This document shows positions 17,496 to 26,344 of a stretch of 64,000 nucleotides of DNA, one piece after another (the stretch's first letter is position 1; each line of letters opens with the position of its first letter). Location of the stretch: positions 2,666,001 through 2,730,000 of the forward strand of contig NZ_CP012881.1 of the NCBI RefSeq assembly GCF_002224265.1. The letters run 5' to 3'. The position numbers and the translations under genes were made by a program. Origin of the DNA: Vibrio vulnificus NBRC 15645 = ATCC 27562. GTDB taxonomy: Bacteria > Pseudomonadota > Gammaproteobacteria > Enterobacterales > Vibrionaceae. The notes beneath the pieces were generated by a model, which did not search any database, was not told the DNA's origin, and saw only the letters and a program-made list of their open reading frames with translations.

Positions 17496-18491
17496 ATGAT
17501 CAAGATAGCTTTTTTTAGCGCGAAATCTTATGACGAAGCCTCGTTTAATAAAGTGAATGGCAACAAAGAGTATGAGTTTCACTACCATGATTTTCGCTTG
17601 CGGCTAAAAACCAGCAAAATGGCTCAAGGTTGTGATGTGGTCTGTGCTTTCGTCAATGACGATCTCTCTGCCCCTGTTCTTGAGCAGTTAGCGCTTGGTG
17701 GCACAAAGCTGATTGCGATGCGATGTGCCGGGTTTGATAAAGTCGATCTGCGTGCGGCCAAAGAACTGGGTTTGCAAGTGGTGCGAGTGCCAGCGTACTC
17801 TCCGGAGGCGGTAGCGGAACACGCGGTTGGTATGATGATGTGTTTGAATCGTCGCTTGCATAAAGCCTATCAGCGAACTCGCGATGCCAACTTCTCACTT
17901 GAGGGGTTAGTTGGCTTTAATTTCTACGGCAAGACCGTTGGAGTCATTGGCACCGGGAAAATCGGCCTAGCGACGATGCGGATTCTAAAAGGATTGGGGA
18001 TGGACATTCTTTGCTACGATCCTTATGAAAATCCACTGGCCATCGAAATGGGCGCGCGCTACACCACTCTCCTAGAGATTTACCAAAATGCCGATGTGAT
18101 TTCGCTGCATTGTCCGATGAGCAAAGAAAACTTCCATTTGCTCAATGAACACTCGTTTGAACAGATGAAAGATGGCGTAATGATCATCAACACGAGCCGC
18201 GGTGAACTGCTTGATTCAGCAGCGGCCATTGAAGCGCTGAAAAAAGGCAAAATAGGCGCGTTGGGCCTTGATGTTTATGACAACGAGAAAGATCTGTTTT
18301 TCCAAGATAAATCGAATGATGTGATTGTCGATGACGTGTTCCGCCGTTTGTCTGCGTGCCACAACGTTTTGTTTACTGGCCATCAGGCCTTTTTAACGCA
18401 TGAAGCGTTGAACAATATTGCGTCGGTGACGCTTAACAATGTCGAGGCTTTCTTTGCTGGTAACACATCTGGTAATGAGCTAGTGCAATAA
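17496..18491 (+). CDS. ldhA: D-lactate dehydrogenase (2-hydroxyacid dehydrogenase)
   Basis: The product has 331 residues. The NAD-binding glycine motif is VGVIGTGKIGLATMRIL (about 148-164). Catalytic residues are seen in INTSRGELLD (Arg), DVYDNEKDLFF (Glu region), and TGHQAFLTHEAL (His). The pair RRLSACHNVLFTGHQAF is typical of fermentative LdhA. It reduces pyruvate to D-lactate with NADH in the cytoplasm. The ATG at 17496 is preceded by GAAGGAGA. A hairpin terminator follows the gene, so it is probably monocistronic. Confidence 0.92.
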   Translation: MIKIAFFSAKSYDEASFNKVNGNKEYEFHYHDFRLRLKTSKMAQGCDVVCAFVNDDLSAPVLEQLALGGTKLIAMRCAGFDKVDLRAAKELGLQVVRVPAYSPEAVAEHAVGMMMCLNRRLHKAYQRTRDANFSLEGLVGFNFYGKTVGVIGTGKIGLATMRILKGLGMDILCYDPYENPLAIEMGARYTTLLEIYQNADVISLHCPMSKENFHLLNEHSFEQMKDGVMIINTSRGELLDSAAAIEALKKGKIGALGLDVYDNEKDLFFQDKSNDVIVDDVFRRLSACHNVLFTGHQAFLTHEALNNIASVTLNNVEAFFAGNTSGNELVQ

Positions 18492-18513
18492 CGGCCAACT
18501 GATGGGGTGTGTG

Positions 18514-18554
18514 AAGCAGTGTCACTCTTATTGAGCGGCACTGCTTTGATTGTT
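18514..18554 (+). terminator. ldhA terminator
   Basis: AGCAGTG and CACTGCT pair across a 17-base loop just after ldhA, followed by a T-rich stretch ending in TTTTTT. Confidence 0.6.
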
Positions 18555-18711
18555 TTTTGGCGTGTTACGCTTTGTTACAACTGGCCCCATTGCCAAGGTT
18601 GGTTGTTACTGATTAACTACTCGTCCCTAAGCAATAAAGGTTTATTTTTTTAATGGACGACCCCAGTCGACGAAACACCCCTCTGAATTCCACTAAAGTG
18701 GAGTTTCCCCT

Positions 18712-19482
18712 ATGTTAGAACTTTTCCTGCAACCCGAAACGTGGGTTATTTTTGCCACTCTCTTTGCGTTGGAAATTGTACTTGGCGTTGACAACGTCGT
18801 ATTTATTTCTGTTTTATGTGAACGCTTACCAGTAGAACAACGAAAATTCGCCCGCAATATGGGTATCACTCTTGCTGTACTTGCACGCATAGTGTTGGTT
18901 TTTTCGATCTCTTGGGTGATGTCTCTAACGCAGCCGATCTTGTCATTTCAAGGTGTCGAATTCACTGGCCGTGATGTGATCATGATTGCTGGTGGCGCAT
19001 TCTTACTGGCTAAAAGTGCCAAAGAGTTGTGGTCTTGGTTAACGCAGCATGAGCATGCACATTCCACCCATGTCAGAACGGGTTTGGCTGTGGTATTGCT
19101 ACAGATTGTCGCGGTGGATGCTGTTTTCTCGATGGACTCAGTTATCACGGCGGTTGGCCTAACCAATGAAGTGCCTATAATGGTAGCCGCCATTTTAGCC
19201 TCGGCAGTGGTGATGGTGCTAACGGCGGAAAAAATCAACCATGTGGTGACTAAGTACCCAGGTTTCAAAACCTTGGCGTTGCTTTTCTTGATCCTATTGG
19301 GAGGATTGCTCATGGCCGAAGGCTTCGCTATTCACGTGAATAAAGGCTATGTCTACTTCGCGATGGCTTTTGGTTTGATATTAGAGCTTTGCCATATTCA
19401 GTTGAAGAAAAAGCAAAAGGTGAGTATTCGTCGTATTCGTCCGTTAAACGTGTCTATTCAAGGCGATCTTATCCGAGGGTAA
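18712..19482 (+). CDS. TerC-family integral membrane protein
   Basis: The product has 256 residues and about seven membrane segments. TerC hallmarks are FALEIVLGVDNVVFISVL near residues 18-35 and VDAVFSMDSVITAVGL in the middle, each with an intramembrane aspartate and asparagine or serine. Family role: TerC/Alx proteins take part in metal handling, including manganese export. There is no C-terminal CBS/CorC extension. TGGAG precedes the ATG. I looked for a yybP-ykoY manganese riboswitch in the 220-bp leader and did not find its conserved core. Confidence 0.88.
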   Translation: MLELFLQPETWVIFATLFALEIVLGVDNVVFISVLCERLPVEQRKFARNMGITLAVLARIVLVFSISWVMSLTQPILSFQGVEFTGRDVIMIAGGAFLLAKSAKELWSWLTQHEHAHSTHVRTGLAVVLLQIVAVDAVFSMDSVITAVGLTNEVPIMVAAILASAVVMVLTAEKINHVVTKYPGFKTLALLFLILLGGLLMAEGFAIHVNKGYVYFAMAFGLILELCHIQLKKKQKVSIRRIRPLNVSIQGDLIRG

Positions 19483-19504
19483 ACGCTAAAACTAGGCTAT
19501 GAAG

Positions 19505-19526
19505 TAAGGCTCCGAAAGGGGCCTTA
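19505..19526 (+). terminator. Likely terminator of the TerC gene
   Basis: TAAGGC-T-CC and GG-G-GCCTTA pair around GAAA. The T-run after it is short. Confidence 0.45.
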
Positions 19527-19608
19527 TTACGTTGAGGAACTCCTAAAAAAAGATCGATAAAACTGCCGAGTCAATGCCCCTCCGTCAATCTCGCGAACGC
19601 TTTAGGAT

Positions 19609-19799
19609 GGATCCCCGCCTGCGCGAGGATGACAAGCAAAAGACGAAAGAGACAAGCAAACAAGAGAGTGTTTGGGATGGAGTTGAGTGCTTTTGTCTCC
19701 AGAAAGCTTGCCGCACGACAGACGCGAACAGCGCTCAAATTCGTTTCCATTATAGAGCCATACCCACCATTGCCGTCATTCTCGCGAACGCGGGAATCC
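19609..19799 (+). mobile_element. MITE-like element, copy 1 (complete)
   Basis: 191 bp bounded by GGATCCCCGCCTGCG at the left and CGCGGGAATCC at the right; the 25-bp ends pair at 21 positions as inverted repeats. It encodes no transposase. Confidence 0.6.
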
Positions 19800-19900
19800 A
19801 TTTATCCGCGTGCACCGAGCAGTGCGTTGGGATAAGTACTCACAGCGGAAAACATTCCAAATGCAGAGAGAGCAAGGTGAATGCAGTCGTACCATCAACT

Positions 19901-20073
19901 GAGGATCACAAGCAAAAGACGAAAGAGATAAGCAAACAAGAGAATGTTTGGGATGGAGTTGAGTACTTTTGTCTCCAGAAAACTGCCGCACGACAGACGC
20001 GAACAGCGCTCAAATTCGTTTCCATTATAGAGCCACACCCCCATTATCGTCATTCTCGCGAACGCGGGAATCC
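19901..20073 (+). mobile_element. MITE-like element, copy 2 (left end lost)
   Basis: The core and right inverted repeat match copy 1, but the left end is reduced to GAGGATCACAAGC, so the GGATCCCC part is missing. Confidence 0.55.
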
Positions 20074-20194
20074 ATTTATCCGCGCGCACCGAGTAGTGCG
20101 TTGGAGAAAGTACTCACAGCGACAAACATTCCAAATGCCGAGAGAGCACAGTGAATGTAGTCGTACCATCAACTCACAATGAACGCTTTAGGAT

Positions 20195-20380
20195 GGATCC
20201 CCGCCTGCGCGAGGATGACAAGCAAAAGACGAAAGAGACAAGCAAGAGAATGTTTGGGAGGGAGTTGAATACTTTTGTCTCCAGAAAGCTGCCGTACGAC
20301 AGACGCGAACAGCGTTCAAATTCGTTTCCATTATAGAGCCACACCCACCATCGCCGTCATTCTCGCGAACGCGGGAATCC
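20195..20380 (+). mobile_element. MITE-like element, copy 3 (complete)
   Basis: 186 bp with both inverted-repeat ends; 4 bases are deleted near the left end relative to copy 1 (AGACAAGCAAGAGAATG). Confidence 0.6.
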
Positions 20381-20467
20381 ATTTACCCGCGCGCACCGAG
20401 CATGGCGTTGGGATAAGTACTCACAGCGGAAAACATCTACAAACGCAGAAACAGCGTCCCCCATTAT

Positions 20468-20592
20468 CGTCATTCTCGCGAACGCGGGAATCCATTTATC
20501 CGCGCGCACCGAGTAGTGCGTTGGGAAAAGTCCTTACAGCGACAAACATTCCAAATGCAGAGAGCAAGGTGAATGCTGTCGTACCATCAACT
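20468..20592 (+). repeat. Partial repeat: right end plus spacer
   Basis: A fourth right-end repeat (CGTCATTCTCGCGAACGCGG) with its spacer, lacking the core. Confidence 0.6.
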
Positions 20593-20612
20593 CGCAGTGA
20601 ACGCTTTAGGAT

Positions 20613-20660
20613 GGATCCCCGCCTGCGCGAGGATGACAAGCAAAAGACGAAAGAGACAAG
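20613..20660 (+). repeat. Partial repeat: left end only
   Basis: GGATCCCCGCCTGCGCGAGG plus the first bases of the core; the array breaks off just before the end of sgrR. Confidence 0.6.
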
Positions 20661-20689
20661 CAGGAAAACCCTTTAGAACACGGAAATCT

Positions 20690-22480
20690 CTAGTCCGCTG
20701 ACCACACATTGCGAATATCTGGCCAACCCCAGTTGGTGAGTGCAACGTCATGAAGCACCCCGTGAAAGCGTAGGGTCTGACGATGATGAAACAAAGGAGT
20801 AAGCCAACACTCACTAATGAGCAGTGATGCAATCGGCTCTAACTGTTGCAGATACTCGTGCAGTGGTACCTGCTCTCTCAGCAGAGTTAACTGATTGAGC
20901 AACCAAGTTTTATCGTTTTCAGTCATGCAGGCATGAAGAATCGGATTACTAAACAGCATGGCAAACGCCGAAGGGTGTCGATTGTCGTCCAGATTAAGAC
21001 TGGTGAGCACTAAATCTTCATCCCATTGCTGATCTAAACTGCGTTGATGCAACTCTTGATAGGTATAGCAACGAATAGCCACTTCAATGCCAATCTTGGC
21101 TAGCAGCCTAGCAATGGCATTCGCACAAATGTTCAACGCAGTGTAATTGTACACCGCGAGCGTGATTCGCCGAGGCAACGAAACGACGCTGGCCGGTGTT
21201 TTGAGTACAGCACGCCAATGTGGCAGCAAATTGGAGGCGTGGACAACGCCAAACATATTGTCGTGAAGTCGGATCTCCTCCTCAATGGCAGATGGGCTGA
21301 GCATCTGCATCAAGTAGTGGCGCTGAGCATAATCAAGAGGCTGGGGAGCTCGCTGATTAAAAAGCAGCATCAAACATCCATCTTCTACTCGGCTATGTTG
21401 TTGTTCGGAATCATGGTGCTGTCGTTGTTTGGTATTCTTTGTGACGCTGAAACGGCAGGGCATTGGTGGCGATTCTGGATGGTTGGTTTCAATCAACGTC
21501 GCGCTTAAGCGCTCTTCATCTACCCGCCAGATGGTCACTTTTTCCGTCAATGCGCGGCACGCATAAAACTGATTAAACGCTTTTAAGCAGAGCTTATTCT
21601 CATTGTGCTCCGTTACTTCAAAGGCGCCACTGCCCACAACGGGTATGCGACGCTCGCGAAGGCCAGCAACGTTGTTGAGTTGGCTAACAGGCTGTATCGC
21701 GTATTTCACGCCTGTAATAAGCCCTGCAAAACCAAGATCGGGTCGATCAAGGGAGAACACCACCTTAAAAGGGGTTGGCGCTTTGATGTCGACAACATGA
21801 GCCAGCTCTTGTTGATGGCTCGGCAAGCGGGACAGTTTGGCAAATAAACTCACAATGCTCACAGCATCAATGGCGGCGCCGTTGTGAAACGTCAACCCAG
21901 GCCGCAGATGGAAAGTCCATTGCAACAAACTCGCATCATAGTGCCAATGGTGTGCCAGTTCTGGCTGAATTTGGCCATGGGTATCAACGGACACCAAACA
22001 ACAATAGATCTGGCGAATTAAGAAACGCTCGCTGCTGCGTTGTGGAAGATGGGGCAGCAATGGCTCAAACATACGTTTGTAAGTGAGCTGAATGTGCAGC
22101 CGGCCTTCTTGCAGTGTCGCGCCTGATGTACGTTTCAATAACTTGGCGAAGGCAATGTCATCATTATCAAGAATAGTGAGGGCTTTTTCGTACTTTCCGA
22201 TGCGAACCCGTTTTGCCGCCAGCTCTTCTTTCAACGCAATGAGCTCAAAATTCAATACCAGCGATGAACGATGATGACGTCCTGGTTTGGGCGTCCAGCT
22301 CAGCCAGCCCACTTGGTGCAGCTTCACCAAAAGATTACGCGCATGACGAGTGCTGGTAAAAAGACGATCAGCCAGCTCTGATAGGGTGGTTTTTATTTCA
22401 TCGCCCACACCTAATGGGGTCAGTCGCGCGTAATAACGCAGTAAATTGAGATCGGACACACATACCTCGGTGAGCATCAT
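20690..22480 (-). CDS. sgrR: SgrR-family transcriptional regulator
   Basis: The product has 596 residues. The N-terminal part holds a winged-helix domain (about 1-110: TLSELADRLFTSTRHARNLL). The rest resembles periplasmic solute-binding proteins of the SBP_bac_5 type (LTYKRMFEPLLPHLPQRSSE; LAHHWHYDASLLQWTFHLRP) but lacks a signal peptide, as in SgrR. In enteric bacteria SgrR senses sugar-phosphate stress and activates the sRNA sgrS. Here a divergently placed small ORF occupies the sgrT-like position. A second start 6 bases in is possible. Ligand is unknown. Confidence 0.88.
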   Translation of the reverse strand: MMLTEVCVSDLNLLRYYARLTPLGVGDEIKTTLSELADRLFTSTRHARNLLVKLHQVGWLSWTPKPGRHHRSSLVLNFELIALKEELAAKRVRIGKYEKALTILDNDDIAFAKLLKRTSGATLQEGRLHIQLTYKRMFEPLLPHLPQRSSERFLIRQIYCCLVSVDTHGQIQPELAHHWHYDASLLQWTFHLRPGLTFHNGAAIDAVSIVSLFAKLSRLPSHQQELAHVVDIKAPTPFKVVFSLDRPDLGFAGLITGVKYAIQPVSQLNNVAGLRERRIPVVGSGAFEVTEHNENKLCLKAFNQFYACRALTEKVTIWRVDEERLSATLIETNHPESPPMPCRFSVTKNTKQRQHHDSEQQHSRVEDGCLMLLFNQRAPQPLDYAQRHYLMQMLSPSAIEEEIRLHDNMFGVVHASNLLPHWRAVLKTPASVVSLPRRITLAVYNYTALNICANAIARLLAKIGIEVAIRCYTYQELHQRSLDQQWDEDLVLTSLNLDDNRHPSAFAMLFSNPILHACMTENDKTWLLNQLTLLREQVPLHEYLQQLEPIASLLISECWLTPLFHHRQTLRFHGVLHDVALTNWGWPDIRNVWSAD

Positions 22481-22691
22481 GGAGAGTGACCATTGTAATG
22501 AATATTGGTATGGCTAATGGTGAAAACCTTCCGCTCGGTTTGTTCCTCTTTTGCGGGTTTTGAAGCCGTTGAGCGCGTAGCGGGGCAAGAAAAAACGATA
22601 AAGCGGAGCGAACGACAACGCATTGCTCAGTTTTTCTCATCATCTTTGCAAGGCAGAATGAAAGGGTAGAGACAACGCAGGAGGGCGATGT

Positions 22692-22853
22692 ATGTACCTA
22701 ACTCAGAAAACGGAAAAGTACCCCATGGCGGAGTATTACCAGCAAAGGTTACAACAGAGTCATAGTCGTATTGAGCGTTTGGCACTGCTGGCCTTAATGG
22801 AGTTGATGTTTGCCCGTTCAGAACCAGAGCAGTCAAGTAAGGATAAACACTAA
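22692..22853 (+). CDS. Small ORF divergent from sgrR (53 codons), SgrT-like by position
   Basis: AGGAGGG at 22679-22685 sits 6 bases before an ATG that opens 53 codons. The product begins MYLTQKTEKYPMAEYYQQRL, has an amphipathic or hydrophobic centre (RIERLALLALMELMFAR), and ends in a charged tail SSKDKH. Starting at Met12 would give 42 residues, near the length of enteric SgrT. Enteric SgrT is encoded within the SgrS RNA next to sgrR and inhibits the PtsG glucose transporter. Similarity to SgrT is suggested by position, size and the YYQ motif only; sequence identity has not been tested. Confidence 0.5.
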   Translation: MYLTQKTEKYPMAEYYQQRLQQSHSRIERLALLALMELMFARSEPEQSSKDKH

Positions 22854-22869
22854 CTCCGCAAGAATAAAC

Positions 22870-22939
22870 GCAGCACTCTTCACTGCTCCTGATGGTTCAA
22901 ATAGCTTTCCCCCGAAGTCTATGGTTGAGTGCTGCTTTT
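22870..22939 (+). terminator. Long-loop hairpin and T-run after the SgrT-like ORF
   Basis: GCAGCACTC (22870-22878) and GAGTGCTGC (22927-22935) form a perfect 9-bp stem with a 48-base loop and TTTT after it. It could be a terminator or the 3' module of a small RNA that starts upstream of the small ORF. Confidence 0.45.
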
Positions 22940-22952
22940 GCCCAATAAACAA

Positions 22953-22976
22953 CTCCCCCAACCGAAGTTGAGGGAG
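22953..22976 (-). terminator. Terminator of the AhpD-like gene
   Basis: CTCCC-C-CAAC / GTTG-A-GGGAG with a CGAA loop. Read on the minus strand it is followed by TTGTTTATT. Confidence 0.6.
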
Positions 22977-22996
22977 CGTATCTGAGTCTTACCAGA

Positions 22997-23530
22997 TTAA
23001 ACGTCCAACGAGACCACCGGGAAATCGATGTCTGTCTCCGCAATGTGGTTTGCGTAGTTGGTAAAGGTGTTCAGTGCGACTTGCGCCAATACTTCAAACA
23101 ACAGTTCGTTATCGAGCCCCTTCGCTTGTAAACCGGCTAACTGCTCATTTGAGATCACGCCGCGTTGTGTCACCGCCAGTGCTGCAAACTCAACAATCGC
23201 TTGATCAACGCCGTTATCGGCTTCTACTTTACGTGCTGCCACGATTTCTTCTTTGGTTAAACCCGTGCTTGACGCAATCAGCGTGTGAGCGGATAGGCAG
23301 TATTGACAAGCATTGGCTTGACCGACGGCTAAAGCCACCAATTCACGTTGGCGGGCGGTCAATTTGCCTTTGCCCAGTGAATCACCAAACGCCAGAATTG
23401 AGTTCAATACCGTTGGTGAGTGAGCCATGGTGGCGTAGAGGTTTGGTACCATACCGAGTTTCTTTTCGATCGCTGATAGTGTGATTTCGGCTGCGCCTTG
23501 TGGGTTAACGAGTTTTTGGATACGAGACAT
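22997..23530 (-). CDS. Carboxymuconolactone decarboxylase / AhpD-like protein
   Basis: The product has 177 residues and is all-helical. The AhpD-type core is present: LTARQRELVALAVGQANACQ, then YCLSAHTLIA with a CxxC pair (CQYC) and a histidine three residues after the second Cys. Members are peroxidase-associated thiol enzymes or decarboxylases. AGGAAAAGC precedes the ATG. It is transcribed divergently from an AraC-type regulator, which most likely controls it. The substrate is unknown; an oxidative-stress role is inference. Confidence 0.88.
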   Translation of the reverse strand: MSRIQKLVNPQGAAEITLSAIEKKLGMVPNLYATMAHSPTVLNSILAFGDSLGKGKLTARQRELVALAVGQANACQYCLSAHTLIASSTGLTKEEIVAARKVEADNGVDQAIVEFAALAVTQRGVISNEQLAGLQAKGLDNELLFEVLAQVALNTFTNYANHIAETDIDFPVVSLDV

Positions 23531-23585
23531 AATGCTTTTCCTTTTTGTGTGTGCTGATTTGTTGAAGAGATATTGACATAAGAAG

Positions 23586-23635
23586 TAAGACGATTTATCA
23601 CTAAAAGTCTTATTGGATATACCAAGAGTCTTTTT
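23586..23635. promoter_or_regulatory. Candidate AraC-type operator in the divergent gap
   Basis: AGTCTTATT (from 23606) and AGTCTTTTT (from 23627) are direct repeats 21 bp apart, two helical turns, as AraC-family regulators prefer. TAAGAC at 23586-23591 is an inverted half-site to GTCTTA at 23607-23612. The second repeat touches the regulator start codon, which would suit autorepression. Confidence 0.4.
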
Positions 23636-24475
23636 ATGGATGCGCTATCGGCACTCGTTCAACACGCCGCACCTAAAGCGAACTTGTTTTTTAGTGGCAA
23701 TCTTTGTGGCAGCTCGGAAAGCGCAAGCCACGGGCAAGGCGGCCAATTGCACTTACTGAAAAGTGGAGAGCTGAATGTGTATGAGTCGCACGGGCGAAAA
23801 CATGTGTTAACTGAACCGACACTCATTTTCTACCCAAAGGGACGCAGGCATTCTATTCAGTCACGCACGTTACAAGGCTGCGATCTGGTGTGTGCAACAG
23901 TAAGCTTTCAAGATTCCCCTTTATTGAGAGCAATGCCCGAAGTAGTGGTGATTCCGTTAAGTGAATTGACGCATCTTGAATCCGTGCTGAGCTTGCTGTT
24001 TGACGAGGCGTTTTCACAGCGCTACGGTTACGTCGCCAGCATCGCGCATTTGTTGGATCTGCTGTTGATTTTGCTGATCCGCCATTTGGTGGCAGAAAAC
24101 ATTTGTCAGGCAGGGGTATTGGCGGCATTGGCTCATCCAAGATTGGCATCATCACTTGAGGTGATGCATAACCAAATGGATCACCCATGGACGATAGAGA
24201 GCCTTGCGCGAGAGGCGGGTATGTCGCGTGCCCGTTTTGCGGCCGTTTTCCAGCAGACGTTAGGACAACCCCCGCTGACCTACCTGACGGAAGTTCGTTT
24301 ACTCAAAGCGCAACAGTTGTTGATTTCAGGGCAAGCGATAAAGTCGGTCGCGCTGGAGGTGGGCTACAGTGGCAGTGTTGCTTTTACTCGCGCATTTAGC
24401 CGATGTTTTGATATCACACCGGCTCAATGGTTAGCGCTTCAGCAAGCACAAGCTCACACGAGCCCTGCTGAATAA
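23636..24475 (+). CDS. AraC-family transcriptional regulator
   Basis: The product has 279 residues. The N-terminal half resembles a cupin sensor domain (HLLKSGELNVYESHGRK; FYPKGRRHSIQS). The C-terminal half has two helix-turn-helix units: WTIESLAREAGMSRARFAAV and IKSVALEVGYSGSVAFTRAF, then the typical ITPAQW ending. It probably activates the divergent AhpD-like gene; the inducer is unknown. The start at 23636 lacks a strong ribosome site. Confidence 0.9.
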   Translation: MDALSALVQHAAPKANLFFSGNLCGSSESASHGQGGQLHLLKSGELNVYESHGRKHVLTEPTLIFYPKGRRHSIQSRTLQGCDLVCATVSFQDSPLLRAMPEVVVIPLSELTHLESVLSLLFDEAFSQRYGYVASIAHLLDLLLILLIRHLVAENICQAGVLAALAHPRLASSLEVMHNQMDHPWTIESLAREAGMSRARFAAVFQQTLGQPPLTYLTEVRLLKAQQLLISGQAIKSVALEVGYSGSVAFTRAFSRCFDITPAQWLALQQAQAHTSPAE

Positions 24476-24513
24476 ACGGCATTCGGGAAATAGAAAAGAG
24501 ACGAAAAGGCTCT

Positions 24514-26277
24514 TCATGCCACTTCGGGAATCGCTTTTGGCGGCTCTTCCAAATCGGGCTCTTTTTGCACGGTGGGGACTTGACCTTCACCCACAGCACT
24601 GAGGTAACAGCCACTGAGTTTGATGGCGAGATACATATCCGCGCGCAGCAAAATGCCACCTTCACTGGTGCTGATGCCCGTCAATTCGCACCACTGACGA
24701 AGGCGTCGTTTACGGCCGGCTAGAATCAAGCGAATTCCCCGTTTTTTCAGCGTCTCATGCACATCCGCGAGTGTTGCCATCACACTCAAATCTAGGTGAG
24801 TGAAGCTAGAAACGGCATCCACCACCACACAACCCACGTCTTTGGTGTGTTCTGCGTGTTCAAGTAAGCGGCGCTTGAAATACGGTGCGTTGAAGTAGGT
24901 AAGTGGCGAGTTAAAACGGTAGATCACCATGCCTGGGATCGGAGTGGCTTTACCTGTGCCGTCGACGGTGCGAATAGTGCCTTCTTCATCCAAACCAAGC
25001 AATTGATCGCTTGGGCGCATAACGATGCGCAAGAACTGGAACAGCCCCAACAACACCGCCAAGGTGATACCCGGTATTACACCAATCACCAGCACAGAAA
25101 CAAAAGTGATGGAGGCGAGATAGAAGGCGTCTTTGTCACGTTTCCGTAAGATCCAAATGCCTTTAAGATCAAGCAGCGACAGCGACGCGATAATCAAGAC
25201 CACGCCCAGTGAGGCGATAGGAATAAACTGCAATGGCTGGTAGATAAACACGGCGATCACCGCAATGGTGATGGCAGCAATAATGGATACCAGTTGCGAT
25301 TTTCCTCCGTTGGCATCGTTGACTGCCGTGCGGGAATCGGCGCCACTGATGGCAAACCCCTGTGAACAGGCCGAGGCAATATTGGCAAACCCTAAAGCAC
25401 GGAATTCTTTGTCGGCATCAATATCGTAGCCATTTTTGGCCGCGAAGCTGCGGGCGGTGAGCATCATACTGACAAAGCTCACCATGGCCAAGTTGAGCGC
25501 TGGTACCACCAGTTCACGGGTGACGCCCAGTTCAAATTCGGGCGTTTGGAAGTTAGGAAACCCGCCTTGTGTCAGCCCAACAACCGACACCCCGGCTTCT
25601 TGCAAACGCAAAAGCCAAACGGAGGAGGTGGTGATGAGGATCGCAAACATCGCCGCAGGCCAACTAGGACGAAATCGCTTGGTGACCAGATAGACAGCCA
25701 CAGTGGCTACGCTGAGCGCCAGTGTCGGCCAGTGCAAATCTGCCAATCGTTGTGGGGCTTCCCATAAACGCTCGAGTAGATAGCGCTGCTCATATTTCCA
25801 GCCTACCACCTTGGCAAACTGGCCAACGATGATGGTGAGTGCCACACCATTGAGTAACCCCAAGAGGATCGGACGCGAAAGAAAGTCCGCCAAAATGCCC
25901 AATTTCAAACGGCTTGCCAGTACGCACCACATTCCGGTCATCGCGGTCATGGTCATCACCAGTTGCCAGTGTTTGGTCGCGTCACCGGCGGCAAGCGGGG
26001 TTACCACGGCAGCAATCACCGCACAGGTTGCGGCGTCAGGCCCGACGATCAATTGTCTTGATGTACCCATTAAGGCGTAAACCAACATTGGCAATACACA
26101 CGAATAGAGACCGACAATCGCAGATACCCCCGTTAATTGGGCGTAGGCGATAGCAACAGGCAGCGCGACGGCCACCACAGAAAAGGCGGCACGAACGTCA
26201 TCGGCGAGCCACTCTTTTTGATAGTGTTTTAGTTGGACGAGTCCAGGGAACCACTGCGATAGGATTATTTTGGCCAA
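24514..26277 (-). CDS. SulP-family anion transporter with STAS domain
   Basis: The product has 587 residues. About 10-12 membrane segments lie in residues 25-420, with the SulP signature region GLYSCVLPMLVYALMGTSRQ followed by LIVGPDAATCAV. A cytoplasmic STAS domain lies at about 440-560 (VVVDAVSSFTHLDLSVMATL). SLC26/SulP proteins carry sulphate, bicarbonate, chloride or dicarboxylates; the substrate is unknown. The start appears to be TTG at 26277. No carbonic anhydrase gene is adjacent, which gives no hint for bicarbonate. Confidence 0.9.
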   Translation of the reverse strand: MAKIILSQWFPGLVQLKHYQKEWLADDVRAAFSVVAVALPVAIAYAQLTGVSAIVGLYSCVLPMLVYALMGTSRQLIVGPDAATCAVIAAVVTPLAAGDATKHWQLVMTMTAMTGMWCVLASRLKLGILADFLSRPILLGLLNGVALTIIVGQFAKVVGWKYEQRYLLERLWEAPQRLADLHWPTLALSVATVAVYLVTKRFRPSWPAAMFAILITTSSVWLLRLQEAGVSVVGLTQGGFPNFQTPEFELGVTRELVVPALNLAMVSFVSMMLTARSFAAKNGYDIDADKEFRALGFANIASACSQGFAISGADSRTAVNDANGGKSQLVSIIAAITIAVIAVFIYQPLQFIPIASLGVVLIIASLSLLDLKGIWILRKRDKDAFYLASITFVSVLVIGVIPGITLAVLLGLFQFLRIVMRPSDQLLGLDEEGTIRTVDGTGKATPIPGMVIYRFNSPLTYFNAPYFKRRLLEHAEHTKDVGCVVVDAVSSFTHLDLSVMATLADVHETLKKRGIRLILAGRKRRLRQWCELTGISTSEGGILLRADMYLAIKLSGCYLSAVGEGQVPTVQKEPDLEEPPKAIPEVA

Positions 26278-26344
26278 CAGATCTACCCATAAATGCGGTT
26301 AAGTTACTGTAAAGTATACAGCGTTATTTTGTAACATTCGTGAG

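Larger units (their letters stand above)
19595..20662. repeat. Tandem array of MITE-like inverted-repeat elements
   Basis: The whole gap between terC and sgrR, 1.1 kb, is built from repeated blocks with periods of about 276 and 310 bp. Each block has a core of about 120 bp ending near a TTCCATTATAGAGCCA sequence, flanked by inverted repeats of the types GGATCCCCGCCTGCGCGAGG and CTCGCGAACGCGGGAATCC, then a spacer ending GTCGTACCATCAACT. Open frames inside are by-products of repetition. The end sequences resemble short palindromic repeats scattered in many proteobacteria (for example neisserial dRS3-like repeats). Confidence 0.9.

Noticed and set aside
18492..18711. yybP-ykoY manganese riboswitch before the TerC-family gene
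   Set aside because: The conserved core bases of the motif were not found in the 220-bp leader.
19595..20662. CRISPR array
   Set aside because: Repeats are long, unevenly spaced (about 113 to 310 bp) and the spacers are themselves repeated; no cas genes are present.
19574..20676. Several open frames of 60-200 codons across the repeat array
   Set aside because: They exist on both strands, repeat the same peptides because the DNA is repeated, lack ribosome sites, and are rich in Arg and Thr in a way that suggests non-coding sequence.
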